From the NCBI GenBank assembly GCA_024698555.1, contig JAILRI010000019.1, positions 1 through 34,109 of the forward strand: 34,109 bases of DNA. Direction: 5' to 3'. The translations under genes were made by a program, and so were the position numbers. The DNA is from Lachnospiraceae bacterium (GTDB lineage: Bacteria; Bacillota; Clostridia; Lachnospirales; Lachnospiraceae). Shown in pieces: positions 15,701-25,533 of this stretch. The notes under the pieces are model-generated. The model did no database searches. It was given only the letters and a program-made list of their open reading frames with translations, and had not been told where the DNA came from. Every line of letters begins with the position of its first letter. The stretch's first letter is position 1.

Positions 15701-17338
15701 TCAGTCCTCATCTTCGTCATTTTTGGCCGTAAGGACAGTACGTTTTCTGGCCATCTCATCATTTTCAAGATAGTCATCATATGTCGAAATCTTATCTATC
15801 AATGTTCCGTCCGGCAATATTTCCATGATCCTGTTTGCGGTGGTCTGGATGAACTGATGATCAAGGGCTGTAAAGAGCACTACTCCGGGGAATTTGATCA
15901 ACGCGTTGTTAAGCGCGGTGATGGACTCCATATCCAGATGGTTCGTAGGCTCATCCATGATCAGGACATTGGAGCCCAGGATCATCATCTTTGAGAGCAT
16001 GACGCGCACTCTTTCGCCTCCGGACAGTACGCAGACCTTTTTGACCCCGTCCTCTCCGGTAAAGAGCATGCGTCCCAAGAACCCTCTTACATACTGCTGA
16101 TCGTCCACCGGTGAGAACGGCATCAGGTGATCAACTATTGTTTCGCTTCCCTTGAATTCATCGGTATTATCCTTGGGGAAATAACTTCTCTCGGTCGTAA
16201 CCCCCCACTTAAAAGACCCCTCATCGGGTTCTATCTCCTCAGTCAGTATCCTGAACAGAGTCGTATTGGCCAGAGTATTGGCACCAACAAAAGCAACCTT
16301 GTCGTCATGACCGAGTACAAAGCTCACATTGTCAAGCACCTTCACTCCGTCTATAGTCTTGGAGATATTCTTGACTTCAAGTACCTCATTTCCGATAGTG
16401 CGGTTAGGCCTGAAATCGATATAGGGATATTTTCTGCTGGATGGCCTGATATCATCCAGCTCGATCTTCTCTAAAGCACGCTTACGGGATGTAGCCTGCT
16501 TTGATTTGGAAGCATTGGCGGAGAAACGCTGTATAAATTCCTGCAGCTCCTTGATCTTCTCCTCTTTCTTCTTGTTCGCTTCCTTCATCTGCTTGATCAT
16601 AAGCTGGCTGGATTCGTACCAGAAATCGTAGTTGCCGGCGTAGAGCTGTATTTTCGAATAATCGATATCCGCTATCTGCGTGCAGACCTTATTCAGGAAA
16701 TAACGGTCATGTGAAACCACGATAACTGTGTTGTCAAAATTGATCAGAAACTCGTCAAGCCACCTGATAGCCTCCAGATCCAGATGGTTCGTAGGCTCGT
16801 CGAGCAGCAGGATATCCGGATTGCCGAACAATGCCTGTGCCAGCAGGACCTTCACCTTGATCGTATCAGGCACTTCGCTCATCATCATGTAATGGAATTC
16901 GGTATCCACGCCCAGACCGTTCAGCAGAGTAGCTGCGTCACTCTCGGCTTCCCATCCGTTCATCTCGGCGAATTCACCTTCAAGCTCCGAAGCCCTGATA
17001 CCATCCTCATCACTGAAATCCTCTTTGGCATATATGGCATCCTTTTCCTTCATGACCTCGTAAAGGCGCTTATTGCCGAGTATGACAGTATCCATGACCG
17101 GATACGCGTCATATTTGAAATGATCCTGCTCCAGGAAAGACAGACGCTGCCCTGGAGTGACGATGATATCGCCCTTCGTAGGTTCAAGCTGTCCTGAGAG
17201 GATCTTCAGGAATGTAGATTTACCGGCACCGTTGGCACCGATCAATCCGTAGCAGTTTCCTTCCGTAAATTTGATATTGACATCCTCGAAAAGGGCACGT
17301 TTGCCCAATCTCAAGGTAACATTACTTGCCTGGATCAT
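15701..17338 (-). CDS. ABC-F family ATPase, YkpA/YbiT type
   Basis: This 545-residue soluble protein has two ABC domains and no membrane part, as in ribosome-associated ABC-F factors. Similarity in the linker (FSANASKSKQATSRKR) and in VKWG/FKWGVTT-type blocks places it with B. subtilis YkpA and E. coli YbiT. Domain 1 has Walker A GANGAGKST (34-42), Walker B with DEPTNHLD and an SHDR H-loop. Domain 2 has LSGGE (438-442) and DEPTNHLD, but a broken P-loop GANTLANTT (352-360) and ALDH in place of SHDH. Domain 1 lacks a proper signature. Site I should bind and hydrolyse ATP; site II looks degenerate. AAGGAG precedes ATG, 9 nt after the glutamine synthetase stop. Confidence 0.92.
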   Translation of the reverse strand: MIQASNVTLRLGKRALFEDVNIKFTEGNCYGLIGANGAGKSTFLKILSGQLEPTKGDIIVTPGQRLSFLEQDHFKYDAYPVMDTVILGNKRLYEVMKEKDAIYAKEDFSDEDGIRASELEGEFAEMNGWEAESDAATLLNGLGVDTEFHYMMMSEVPDTIKVKVLLAQALFGNPDILLLDEPTNHLDLEAIRWLDEFLINFDNTVIVVSHDRYFLNKVCTQIADIDYSKIQLYAGNYDFWYESSQLMIKQMKEANKKKEEKIKELQEFIQRFSANASKSKQATSRKRALEKIELDDIRPSSRKYPYIDFRPNRTIGNEVLEVKNISKTIDGVKVLDNVSFVLGHDDKVAFVGANTLANTTLFRILTEEIEPDEGSFKWGVTTERSYFPKDNTDEFKGSETIVDHLMPFSPVDDQQYVRGFLGRMLFTGEDGVKKVCVLSGGERVRVMLSKMMILGSNVLIMDEPTNHLDMESITALNNALIKFPGVVLFTALDHQFIQTTANRIMEILPDGTLIDKISTYDDYLENDEMARKRTVLTAKNDEDED

Positions 17339-17347
17339 ATTTTCTCC

Positions 17348-19471
17348 TTAAACTTCAAAAATGAGTTCCCCATATGTCGGTACCGGCCAGAGCTTCGCGT
17401 CAACGCGCATTTCCAGCTTGTCTATCGGGGTACGCAGTGCCTCCATGGCAGGGAAAACTGTTTTTCTGAAAAACAGCGCTCTCTCCTTCATGTTGGAAAG
17501 CTTAAGCCCCTCCTCGATACACTTCTCCAATTCCTTCTCCGCAAAAAGAGCTTCGCGCAGAAAGCTTCTGCATTCATTCAAAAGTTCCTTCTCGGGAAGC
17601 CGCGAAGAGCCGTCTATCCTGTCTCCTCCAAAAACGTTTTCCAGCTTCGAGACTGTATCCGCAAGTCGTCCGACATATTCCACGGTTGCGGGTATAAACT
17701 TGCGCAGAGCCATTTCCACCATGGTCCTCGCCTCTATATTCATGGTCTTGGCGTATATTTCATAATTGATCTCGGCCCGTGCTTCCAGTTCGGTCTCAGA
17801 AAGCACATTCTGCCTGGTAAATACCTCTCTGGTCTTAGGATAAGTCAGGCTCTCAACAGACTCCACATAGCTCGGTTTATTGGGAAGACCGCGCCTTAAT
17901 GCTTCCTCCGGCCATTCGGGCGCGTAACCGTTGCCGTTAAAAATGACCCTCTTATGATCATTGATCGTCCTGCGGATAAGCTCCGATACCGCCAGATCAA
18001 AATCTTCGGCCTTTTCGAGCTCATCCGCCATCTCCATCAGCGAGTCAGCGACTATAGTGTTCAGTACGCTGTTGGCATCCGCTATGGACATGGATGAACC
18101 TACCATGCGCAGCTCAAACTTGTTACCCGTAAATGCAAAGGTCGAAGTCCTGTTACGGTCTGTGGTATCCTTGCTGATATACGGCAAGGTGCCTACTCCG
18201 AGACGCATTTTTTCCTTCTGTCTGGAGCTCGTAGCCTTTCCGGTAGCGATCATCTGGGCAAAGATATCTTCCAACTGTTCTCCGGTAAAAATGGAAACGA
18301 TCGCAGGCGGAGCTTCCGCGCCGCCAAGCCTCAGATCATTGCCCGGACATGAAGATGCCATGCGCAGAAGTTCGGCATGCTCATCTACTGCCTTTATCAC
18401 TGCTGCCGTAAAAAGCAGGAACTGCATATTATTATGCGGCTCTTTACCCGGTTTCATCAGGTTTTCACCGGTATCGGCCACCAAAGACCAGTTATTATGC
18501 TTGCCTGATCCGTTAACACCGGCAAATGGCTTTTCATGCAGAAGACAGGTAAGACCGTGCCTGGCCGCGATCTTCTTCATGCATTCCATGATCAGCTGGT
18601 TATGATCAGTCTCGATATTGACTGTACTGAAGACCGGCGCCAGCTCATGCTGGGCAGGGGCTGCCTCATTATGCTGGGTTTTCGCCAGGATCCCCAGCCG
18701 CCATAGCTCTTCATTCAGCTCATGCATAAAGGAGCTTACACGTTCCTTTATCGCGCCGAAATAATGATCATCCATTTCCTGCCCCTTGGGCGGCATTGCT
18801 CCGAACAGCGTCCTGCCGGTAAATATCAGATCATCACGGCGCAGGTATTTTTCGCGATCTATCAGGAAATATTCCTGCTCTGCACCCACACAGACATTGA
18901 CATGATGCACATCTTTCTTGCCGAACAGATGCAGAATACGTGTCGCCTGCCTGTCTATTGCCTCCATGGACCTTAGCAGAGGCGTTTTCTTGTCAAGTGC
19001 CTCACCTGTATATGCGCAAAATGCGGTGGGAATACACAAAGTCACTCCCGAGCTGTCCTCGCGCAGAAATGCCGGACTGGTACAATCCCATGTGGTGTAT
19101 CCTCTGGCCTCAAACGTAGCTCTTAAGCCGCCCGACGGAAAGCTTGACGCGTCAGGCTCACCCTTTACCAGCTCCTTCCCGGAGAATTCCATGATAACAC
19201 GTCCGTCTCCCGTAGGAGAAATAAATGAATCATGCTTCTCCGCGGTTACGCCTGTCATAGGCTGGAACCAGTGCGTAAAATGCGTGGCTCCGCGTTCTAT
19301 TGCCCAATCCTTCATGGCATGCGCCACGGTCTCTGCCATCTTGGGCGTCAGTTCTCCACCGTTTTCTATAGTTTTCTTTAACGCAAGATAAACATCCTCG
19401 GGAAGCCTTTCCTGCATAGTGACATCATTGAAGGTGTTCTCGCCGAAATATTCTGTAAGCATTCTGGGCAT
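17348..19471 (-). CDS. glnN: Glutamine synthetase type III (GlnN)
   Basis: It makes glutamine from glutamate, ammonia and ATP. The 707 residues fit the type III enzyme, which is much longer than type I. Typical GSIII blocks are present: [12 protein letters not shown] near residue 60, [26 protein letters not shown], the [12 protein letters not shown] segment and [11 protein letters not shown] with its glutamate-binding and catalytic positions, and [18 protein letters not shown] stands before ATG, inside the glgB 3' end, and the intergenic gap is only 3 nt. Pairing with glycogen branching enzyme suggests joint expression of nitrogen assimilation and carbon storage genes. No nitrogen-specific operator was recognised. 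Confidence 0.96.
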   Translation of the reverse strand: MPRMLTEYFGENTFNDVTMQERLPEDVYLALKKTIENGGELTPKMAETVAHAMKDWAIERGATHFTHWFQPMTGVTAEKHDSFISPTGDGRVIMEFSGKELVKGEPDASSFPSGGLRATFEARGYTTWDCTSPAFLREDSSGVTLCIPTAFCAYTGEALDKKTPLLRSMEAIDRQATRILHLFGKKDVHHVNVCVGAEQEYFLIDREKYLRRDDLIFTGRTLFGAMPPKGQEMDDHYFGAIKERVSSFMHELNEELWRLGILAKTQHNEAAPAQHELAPVFSTVNIETDHNQLIMECMKKIAARHGLTCLLHEKPFAGVNGSGKHNNWSLVADTGENLMKPGKEPHNNMQFLLFTAAVIKAVDEHAELLRMASSCPGNDLRLGGAEAPPAIVSIFTGEQLEDIFAQMIATGKATSSRQKEKMRLGVGTLPYISKDTTDRNRTSTFAFTGNKFELRMVGSSMSIADANSVLNTIVADSLMEMADELEKAEDFDLAVSELIRRTINDHKRVIFNGNGYAPEWPEEALRRGLPNKPSYVESVESLTYPKTREVFTRQNVLSETELEARAEINYEIYAKTMNIEARTMVEMALRKFIPATVEYVGRLADTVSKLENVFGGDRIDGSSRLPEKELLNECRSFLREALFAEKELEKCIEEGLKLSNMKERALFFRKTVFPAMEALRTPIDKLEMRVDAKLWPVPTYGELIFEV

Positions 19472-19474
19472 TTT

Positions 19475-21724
19475 TTATTTCCCCTTCTTCTTTGCTGCAT
19501 CCCTCTTGGCAGCCACATTCTCCGGTGTACAGGAGAATATCGCACATCCGAGCGGCGGCAGCTTTATGGTAATGCTGTTGTCCTGTCCGTCCCAGGGTTC
19601 GGGAACTGATCTCTTATCCTTGGGATTGATATTGCCCTGTCCTCCGTAGGTCGTCGAATCGCTGTTTAAGATTTCCTTATAAACACCGGCGAAAGGAACT
19701 GCCTGTGTATATTTTTCATATGTCACAGGGGTAAAATTGCATACAAAGAGAAGCGTATCCTCGGGTCTGCCGTTGCTTCTGATAAAGCTTACAATGCTGT
19801 GATCGGCGTCCTGGCAGCTCATCCATTTGAAGCCGTCCGGATCCTGATCAAGCGCTGTCATGGCAGTATTTGTCAGATAAAGTTCTCCAAGTTTCGCGTT
19901 GAATTTCTGGAGTTTACCGTGCAGCTCGTCCTCGCACTCTCCCCAGTCAAGACTTCTGGCCTCGCTCCATTCACGCTCCTGACCAAATTCCTGTCCCATA
20001 AACAGCAGCTTCTTGCCGGGATGTCCCATCATGAAAGCATATGCCAGTCTTAAGTTGGCAAACTTGTCCCCCCTAAGCCCCGGCATCTTATTCAGCATCG
20101 AACATTTGCCGTGGACAACCTCGTCGTGAGAAAGTACCAGTATGAAATTTTCACTGTAGGCGTACATCATTCCAAAGGTAAGCTGACCGTGAACACCCTT
20201 GCGGAAGAGCGGATCCTGCTTCATATATGAAGTGAAATCATTCATCCAGCCCATGTTCCACTTAAGATCAAATCCTAAACCATCATCCTCCACTTCCCAG
20301 GTGATCTTCGGCCAGGCCGTGGATTCTTCCGCAATAACGACTGCACCGGTCTTACGTTTGTGGAATACGGAATTGAGATGCTTTAACAGCTCTACAGCTT
20401 CAAGATTCTCATTGCCTCCGTATTTATTGGCAACCCACTGACCGGGCTTGCGTCCGTAATCGAGATAGAGCATGGAAGCAACAGCATCCATACGCAGACC
20501 GTCCGCATGGTACTTTTCAACCCAGAACAGAGCATTGGCAATAAGGAAATTGGAAATCTCGGGGCGTCCGAAATTGAAAATGAGCGTCCCCCAGTCCGGA
20601 TGCTCACCCAGACGTTTATCGGGATGTTCATACAGACAGGTTCCGTCAAAATTGGAAAGTGCCCAGGCATCCTTCGGGAAATGAGCCGGTACCCAGTCAA
20701 GGATCACTCCGATGCCCTCATTATGCATGAAATTGATAAAATACATGAAATCCTGAGGCGTCCCGTAACGCGATGTGGCCGCGTAGTACCCTGTCACCTG
20801 ATATCCCCATGATCCGTCAAAAGGATGTTCCATGACCGGCATCAGTTCAATATGTGTAAAATGCTGCTTTTTGACATATTTGGCCAGCATAGGGGCAAGC
20901 TCCCGGTAACTGTAAAAATCATTGTCTCCTTCGCCCTTGCGCATCCATGATCCGAGATGAACCTCGTAAATATTGAGCGGCATGTTCTTAATGTCCGCTT
21001 TCTTGCGGTTCTTCATCCATTCCTTATCTTTCCAGTCATAATCAAGATTTCTGACAATGGATGCGGTATTAGGTCTCAGCTCCGAATAAACGGCATACGG
21101 ATCCGCCTTGAGGTAAGTCAGTCCACCGTTGGTTTTAAGCTCAAACTTATAAAGCTCTCCTTCCTCTATGCCGGGAATGAACAGTTCAAAAATGCCCGAT
21201 GCGCGCAGTTTTCTCATCGGATGGCGTCTTCCGTCCCAGCCGTTAAAATCACCGACCACACTGACTCTTTCGGCATTGGGCGCCCATACCGCAAAATAAG
21301 TACCCCAGACATTATTGATCCTTCTGTAGTGAGCCCCCAGTTTTTCATATATTTCGTAATGGATGCCTTTAATAAAGCGATCTTCATCTTCCGCGGTTAT
21401 CTGAGACTCGAACATGTATGGATCGCGTACTTCATAGACTTCGTCATTGTCATATGTGACTTCATATCTGTAAGGCTCTGCTTTGCTTCCGGGGATCAGA
21501 ACAGAAAAATTGCCCTGTTCATCAGCGTTTTCCATATCATAATATTCTCTGCCAACGATCAGTCTTACTGACTTTGCCGTAGGCTGATACGTGTTAAACA
21601 GCACGCCTTTTTCCGTAATATGAGGTCCGAGCCACGAATGAGGGTCATCATGTTCGGAATATACGATAGCCTCCATGGCTCCCCAGTTCATAAGTCCGTA
21701 CATTTCGTCATTCTCGTAGATCAT
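19475..21724 (-). CDS. glgB: 1,4-alpha-glucan (glycogen) branching enzyme
   Basis: GlgB cuts alpha-1,4 chains and rejoins them through alpha-1,6 bonds, making branched glycogen. The protein has 749 residues, with two N-terminal CBM48-type domains (about 15-110 and 125-235), the GH13 catalytic domain and a C-terminal beta domain ending in a Lys-rich tail. The catalytic residues are intact: Asp413 in DGLRMDAV, Glu466 in IAEESTAWP, and LSHDEVVHGK with His533 and Asp534. This contrasts with the GlgX-like protein two genes downstream. AAGGAGAGG stands before ATG. The gap from the DUF624 gene is 36 nt. No glgA, glgC or glgP is in the window. Confidence 0.97.
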   Translation of the reverse strand: MIYENDEMYGLMNWGAMEAIVYSEHDDPHSWLGPHITEKGVLFNTYQPTAKSVRLIVGREYYDMENADEQGNFSVLIPGSKAEPYRYEVTYDNDEVYEVRDPYMFESQITAEDEDRFIKGIHYEIYEKLGAHYRRINNVWGTYFAVWAPNAERVSVVGDFNGWDGRRHPMRKLRASGIFELFIPGIEEGELYKFELKTNGGLTYLKADPYAVYSELRPNTASIVRNLDYDWKDKEWMKNRKKADIKNMPLNIYEVHLGSWMRKGEGDNDFYSYRELAPMLAKYVKKQHFTHIELMPVMEHPFDGSWGYQVTGYYAATSRYGTPQDFMYFINFMHNEGIGVILDWVPAHFPKDAWALSNFDGTCLYEHPDKRLGEHPDWGTLIFNFGRPEISNFLIANALFWVEKYHADGLRMDAVASMLYLDYGRKPGQWVANKYGGNENLEAVELLKHLNSVFHKRKTGAVVIAEESTAWPKITWEVEDDGLGFDLKWNMGWMNDFTSYMKQDPLFRKGVHGQLTFGMMYAYSENFILVLSHDEVVHGKCSMLNKMPGLRGDKFANLRLAYAFMMGHPGKKLLFMGQEFGQEREWSEARSLDWGECEDELHGKLQKFNAKLGELYLTNTAMTALDQDPDGFKWMSCQDADHSIVSFIRSNGRPEDTLLFVCNFTPVTYEKYTQAVPFAGVYKEILNSDSTTYGGQGNINPKDKRSVPEPWDGQDNSITIKLPPLGCAIFSCTPENVAAKRDAAKKKGK

Positions 21725-21760
21725 TTTTCCACCTCTCCTTTATGATTATGTTTATTATGA

Positions 21761-22450
21761 TCACTCTCTGTACCATTCATCTATTCCTGTTTCTTCCGGA
21801 TCCCCGGCCGACTCTCCCTGATGCTGTTTGAGAACAGGTTCGATGATAAAGGATCTGATGAGCGAAGTCAGTCCGGGCGCTATAAACGGCACAAAAATGA
21901 GTAAAGAAAGCAATTCCACAGCACTCGTAAGCACCAGCAGTGTCAGTATCCAGAATGCCGCGATAAGCGCCAGCAGAAGCGTACGCACTATATGGCGGCT
22001 TCCCATGGCAAAGGAGCTTTTAAACAGCGCCCCCACCCCCACCGTAAATCTTGACAGCACGGGAAACATCCACAAAAGAGCCACTCCCGCTATCGAAGCC
22101 CCTATCGCGAACACCACGAAATATACCGTAGCCATGGTGGGATTGGAAGCATCAAGGGAACGCGCATATTGAAAATCAATATACAGCACGAAGGAGTAAA
22201 CCAGCATGATCACTGACATAATGGCTCCAACCTTGAAATTCATCTTAAAGCTTCTGAAAAACTCTCTGGTAACGTAGCTTCTCGATCTTCTCGTACATTT
22301 GACAGTGGCATAATACAGCGCGCTGGATGCAGGTCCTATAGTGATCAGGGGTATGGAACAGATCGTCCAGAGTATCCCCAGCCAGATAGTATCTACGATC
22401 TTGTTGATCGCTGTAAAAACCGCATTGTCAGGATTGAATAAATTGCTCAT
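21761..22450 (-). CDS. YesL-like membrane protein (DUF624)
   Basis: This 229-residue membrane protein has about five hydrophobic segments. The start MSNLFNPDNAVF and the first helix DTIWLGILWTICSIPLITIGPASSALYY are characteristic of the YesL/DUF624 family. Family members are often encoded near carbohydrate uptake or utilisation genes, and their biochemical role is unknown. Here it lies just before glgB and 19 nt after the AI-2E family gene. The C-terminal tail after the last helix is short and acidic. Confidence 0.85.
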   Translation of the reverse strand: MSNLFNPDNAVFTAINKIVDTIWLGILWTICSIPLITIGPASSALYYATVKCTRRSRSYVTREFFRSFKMNFKVGAIMSVIMLVYSFVLYIDFQYARSLDASNPTMATVYFVVFAIGASIAGVALLWMFPVLSRFTVGVGALFKSSFAMGSRHIVRTLLLALIAAFWILTLLVLTSAVELLSLLIFVPFIAPGLTSLIRSFIIEPVLKQHQGESAGDPEETGIDEWYRE

Positions 22451-22469
22451 AAATAACCGCTGCTTTCCT

Positions 22470-23927
22470 TTATCTCTTTTTCTTTTTACGTTTATCCGTT
22501 TTGTTTTCCGGCTCCGTCCGGGTTGGCGCGGGAGACTGTATTTCCTTATCTGAAGCTGTGGTTTCGTCCGCGCCGTTTTCGGAAACTGCCGGAATGGTAT
22601 CGCCGGATTCGCCCGGATCGTTCTCCTCTTCCCTTATCATCCACTTGGGAGGTCTGAACATCTCGGTCTCATCTTCATATTCCAGATCCTGATAGTATGC
22701 GGTATCCAGCTCCAGTCCCTTCCGGTACAGCCTGTTCTCTACTATCTCCTTCACGATCATGTAGATACATGCCGTAAGCGGAACCGCAAGCAGCATACCT
22801 CCCACTCCCCACAGGCTGCCGAAAAATACACAGCCGAAAAGCACCCATATCGGAGACAGTCCTATGGTCTCGCCCATGATCTTGGGCGTCAGGATATTGG
22901 AATCAAACTGCTGCAGAGCCACGATCATGATCAGGAAATACAGCAGCATGTGCGGATCCGCCACCAGAACCAGGAACGCGCTCGGTACGGCTCCTATGAT
23001 CGGGCCGAAGAACGGCACAACGTTCGTGACGCCTATCACCACGCTGATCAGTACAGCATATGGGAATTTAAATATGTACATGATCAGGAAACAGATCATA
23101 CCGATGATGAACGAGTCGATAAGTTTACCCATAAAAGCGTTCGTAAACTTTACATGGCACTGCCTGGCAATTCTGATCACGGTATTGGCATTCCTGCGCT
23201 TGAAGCAGGCATAAGTGATCTTTTTGGAAATGCCCAGGATCTTCTCTTTACTGCCAAGTATATATATGGACGCGACCAGACCAACGAGTACGTTGTAAAC
23301 GATACCGAACACACTCTTCATGCTGCTGGCAAGAACCGTCATGACATTTGTAACGGTTGCCAGCAGTTTGTTATCGATGAAATCCTCTATGTACTCACCG
23401 GCCTTTATGATGCTGCTGTCCAGCAGTTCACCGACCTGTGTATTTCTTATATCCAGACCGTAGTACCAGTCCTCAAGGTTCTGATAATGTCCGGGAAGAT
23501 CACTGCCCAGGCTCATAATGGTACTCTTCAGCTCAGGGACCAGCATGTTGACCAGGAATGCTATGATCACTACCAGCACTATCAGAGTAATGATGACGGA
23601 TATGGTCCTCGCAGCCTTGTCCGCTCTTATGATATTCTTGGCTTTGCGGTGAAAAAGATTCTTCAGTGTTCCTTCTATGGCCACCATCAGCGGATTCATC
23701 AGGTACGCGAAAACCGCTCCGTACATAATGGGCGCAAACGCTGTCTTGACGCCGTCCAGTATCTTGGATACGTCCTCCAGCCGGACAAACACAAATACCA
23801 GCAATACTACTGCCGCCAGAACCAGAAACGCGGTTATTCCGATCCCTGCGTAGCTTTTAAGTCCTCCCCCGGTGCGCCTGTCCCTTTTCTTGATATCTTC
23901 TTTTGCTTCCATGTTCGTCAACCCCAT
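22470..23927 (-). CDS. AI-2E family transporter
   Basis: This 485-residue membrane protein belongs to the AI-2E/PerM-like family, with about eight membrane segments and the conserved region of the second half (FKFPYAVLISVVIGVTNVVPFFGPIIGAVP, then WGVGGMLLAVPLTACI). Members have been linked to autoinducer-2 export and to ion exchange, so the substrate is open. The last 80 residues form a charged cytoplasmic tail rich in Glu, Pro and Lys. The start is uncertain: ATG 23927 has no ribosome site, whereas ATG 23912 (MEAKEDIKK) has GGGG 9 nt upstream. The first ATG is 9 nt after the xpt stop. Confidence 0.87.
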   Translation of the reverse strand: MGLTNMEAKEDIKKRDRRTGGGLKSYAGIGITAFLVLAAVVLLVFVFVRLEDVSKILDGVKTAFAPIMYGAVFAYLMNPLMVAIEGTLKNLFHRKAKNIIRADKAARTISVIITLIVLVVIIAFLVNMLVPELKSTIMSLGSDLPGHYQNLEDWYYGLDIRNTQVGELLDSSIIKAGEYIEDFIDNKLLATVTNVMTVLASSMKSVFGIVYNVLVGLVASIYILGSKEKILGISKKITYACFKRRNANTVIRIARQCHVKFTNAFMGKLIDSFIIGMICFLIMYIFKFPYAVLISVVIGVTNVVPFFGPIIGAVPSAFLVLVADPHMLLYFLIMIVALQQFDSNILTPKIMGETIGLSPIWVLFGCVFFGSLWGVGGMLLAVPLTACIYMIVKEIVENRLYRKGLELDTAYYQDLEYEDETEMFRPPKWMIREEENDPGESGDTIPAVSENGADETTASDKEIQSPAPTRTEPENKTDKRKKKKR

Positions 23928-23936
23928 AATATAATG

Positions 23937-24521
23937 TCATTCTGAATCCCTGAATACTATCTCTCCCGTTACATCGTTCATGCTCTCGATAACAGCCAGC
24001 GAATGAAGATTCACTCCGGTTGCGCGTATCTCATCTCCGCCCTTCTGGAATCCCTTCTCTATGACTATTCCAACCCCCTCGACTGTAGCTCCGGCAGCCT
24101 TTACCAGATCTATGAGACCGATAAGGGCACATCCGTTTGCCAGAAAATCATCGATGATAAGTACATGGTCATTGGGACTTAAATACTTCTTGGAGACGAT
24201 CACGTCGTAGATCTTCTTGTGTGTAAAAGACTCGATCTTAGTGGTGTATGAGTCGCCGTCAAGATTTATACTCTGTGCCTTTTTGGCAAATACAACCGGA
24301 ACCTTGAAATACTGGGCGGTAATGCAGGCTACCGCTATACCCGAAGCTTCGATCGTGAGGATCTTGGTAATATTTCTGTCTTCAAAGAGCCTCCTGAATT
24401 CCTTTCCGATCTCATTCATAAGACCTACGTCTATCTGATGGTTCAAAAAAGAATCTACTTTCAGAACATTTCCGGCCTTTACCGTTCCGTCCTTTTTTAT
24501 CCTGTCCTTAAGAAGCTGCAT
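23937..24521 (-). CDS. xpt: Xanthine phosphoribosyltransferase
   Basis: Xpt converts xanthine and PRPP to XMP in purine salvage. The 194-residue length equals that of the B. subtilis enzyme. The PRPP loop is [17 protein letters not shown], and the N-terminal [14 protein letters not shown] matches the family start. ATG 24521 is chosen over a GTG at 24530 because GGGGTGG lies 5 nt before it. The gene is divergent from upp and is the first gene of a long co-directional run. A guanine riboswitch, common before xpt in Firmicutes, was looked for in the 5' region and not found. Confidence 0.95.
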   Translation of the reverse strand: MQLLKDRIKKDGTVKAGNVLKVDSFLNHQIDVGLMNEIGKEFRRLFEDRNITKILTIEASGIAVACITAQYFKVPVVFAKKAQSINLDGDSYTTKIESFTHKKIYDVIVSKKYLSPNDHVLIIDDFLANGCALIGLIDLVKAAGATVEGVGIVIEKGFQKGGDEIRATGVNLHSLAVIESMNDVTGEIVFRDSE

Positions 24522-24556
24522 GATAACCACCCCGTTTTATAAAAATATAAAAAGAC

Positions 24557-24585
24557 ATAATCCGAGTATATCACAATTATGTCAA
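24557..24585 (-). promoter_or_regulatory. xpt promoter
   Basis: On the minus strand TTGACA (24585-24580) is followed after 17 nt by GATTAT (24562-24557). It is the only convincing promoter found for the eight genes from xpt to the DUF5721 gene. Confidence 0.6.
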
Positions 24586-24644
24586 TTATCAAATACATTT
24601 TTATTAAAATATATAAAACTGGCTAAATTCCAACAGTTTTTTCG

Positions 24645-24673
24645 TTGCATGTCTTGATAAAATTTTTTATATA
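24645..24673 (+). promoter_or_regulatory. Candidate upp promoter
   Basis: TTGCAT (24645-24650) and TATATA (24668-24673) have a 17-nt spacer. The predicted leader before upp is about 65 nt and shows no strong hairpin. The region is AT-rich, so other -10 boxes are possible. Confidence 0.45.
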
Positions 24674-24743
24674 CAAAACCGGATCAGTGTGATAGTATTG
24701 TAGGTAATAATGTAACTATATAATTATCTTAAGGAGAAAGACC

Positions 24744-25388
24744 ATGGAACAAAAATATGAAAACGCATTTATCTTTGACCATCCGCTGATCCAGCACAAG
24801 ACTTCACTGCTGCGTGACAAAAACACGTCCACAAAAGATTTCCGCGAGCTTGTTTCCGAGATCTCCATGCTGATGGCATATGAAGTTACCAGGGACTTTG
24901 AGCTCGAGGACGCCGAAGTAGAGACCCCTATCTGCAAATGTACCACCAAAGTTCTGTCACACAAAAGAAAGATCACCCTGGTCCCTGTCTTGAGAGCCGG
25001 TTTGGGCATGGTGGACGGAATGCTCAAGATCCTGCCTCAGGTACGTGTCGGACATATCGGATTGTACAGAGATCACGATACACATCAGCCTATAGAGTAT
25101 TACTGCAAGCTTCCCGATGACGTTGCCGAAAGCGAGGTTATCCTGCTCGATCCCATGCTTGCTACCGGAGGTTCTGCCATCGCTGCCACCGAGTTTATCA
25201 AGAAACGCGGCTGTAAAAATATCCGCTGGGTCAGCATGATCGCCGCTCCCGAAGGAATCAAGGCTTTCCACGATGTATACCCCGAAATACCGGTATGGTG
25301 CGCAGTAGTAGATGAAAAGCTCAACGAAAACGCCTACATAGTTCCGGGTCTCGGAGACTGCGGAGACAGACTCTACGGAACCAAATAA
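24744..25388 (+). CDS. upp: Uracil phosphoribosyltransferase
   Basis: Upp makes UMP from uracil and PRPP in pyrimidine salvage. The 214 residues fit the family. The PRPP-binding loop is visible in [17 protein letters not shown], with the upstream [14 protein letters not shown] block and the C-terminal uracil-binding [22 protein letters not shown] lies 8 nt before ATG. It is a single-gene unit with its own promoter and terminator, sharing a roughly 220-nt divergent control region with xpt. Confidence 0.98.
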   Translation: MEQKYENAFIFDHPLIQHKTSLLRDKNTSTKDFRELVSEISMLMAYEVTRDFELEDAEVETPICKCTTKVLSHKRKITLVPVLRAGLGMVDGMLKILPQVRVGHIGLYRDHDTHQPIEYYCKLPDDVAESEVILLDPMLATGGSAIAATEFIKKRGCKNIRWVSMIAAPEGIKAFHDVYPEIPVWCAVVDEKLNENAYIVPGLGDCGDRLYGTK

Positions 25389-25410
25389 ATATATTTTCTC
25401 ATAAGTTAAA

Positions 25411-25440
25411 AACCGGCAGAATCGGATTCTGCCGGTTTTT
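25411..25440. terminator. upp terminator, probably bidirectional
   Basis: AACCGGCAGAATC (25411-25423) and GATTCTGCCGGTT (25425-25437) form a long perfect stem followed by TTTTT. On the minus strand the stem is followed by another T-run, so it can also end the DUF5688 transcript. Confidence 0.92.
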
Positions 25441-25443
25441 ACT

Positions 25444-25526
25444 TGTGTGACAGGCGAGACTGCAGTTTCGGAAGCCTTTTTCCCGGAAACTTGCCCCGAA
25501 CGATGTCAAAAAGCCTCTGTCACACA
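25444..25526 (-). repeat. Composite hairpin repeat, copy 3 (inverted)
   Basis: Perfect 10-bp outer arms TGTGTGACAG (25444-25453) and CTGTCACACA (25517-25526) enclose a diverged hairpin A. On the minus strand it reads GTTCGGGGCAAGTTTCC, then GGAAAAAGGC, then TTCCGAAACTGC. The GTTCGGGGCA-GTTTC and GAAACTGC parts match copies 1 and 2. It lies between the upp terminator and the DUF5688 stop codon. Confidence 0.65.
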
Positions 25527-25533
25527 CATAGCT

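Noticed and set aside
22950-23945. 331-codon plus-strand ORF opposite the AI-2E gene
   Set aside because: It lies entirely antisense to a well-supported membrane protein, has no ribosome site, and its product is rich in His, Gln and Arg, as expected for a reverse-strand shadow.
24531-24743. Guanine (purine) riboswitch before xpt
   Set aside because: The xpt leader was read on the minus strand for the purine aptamer core and its three-way junction. No match to the conserved loop and junction bases was found.
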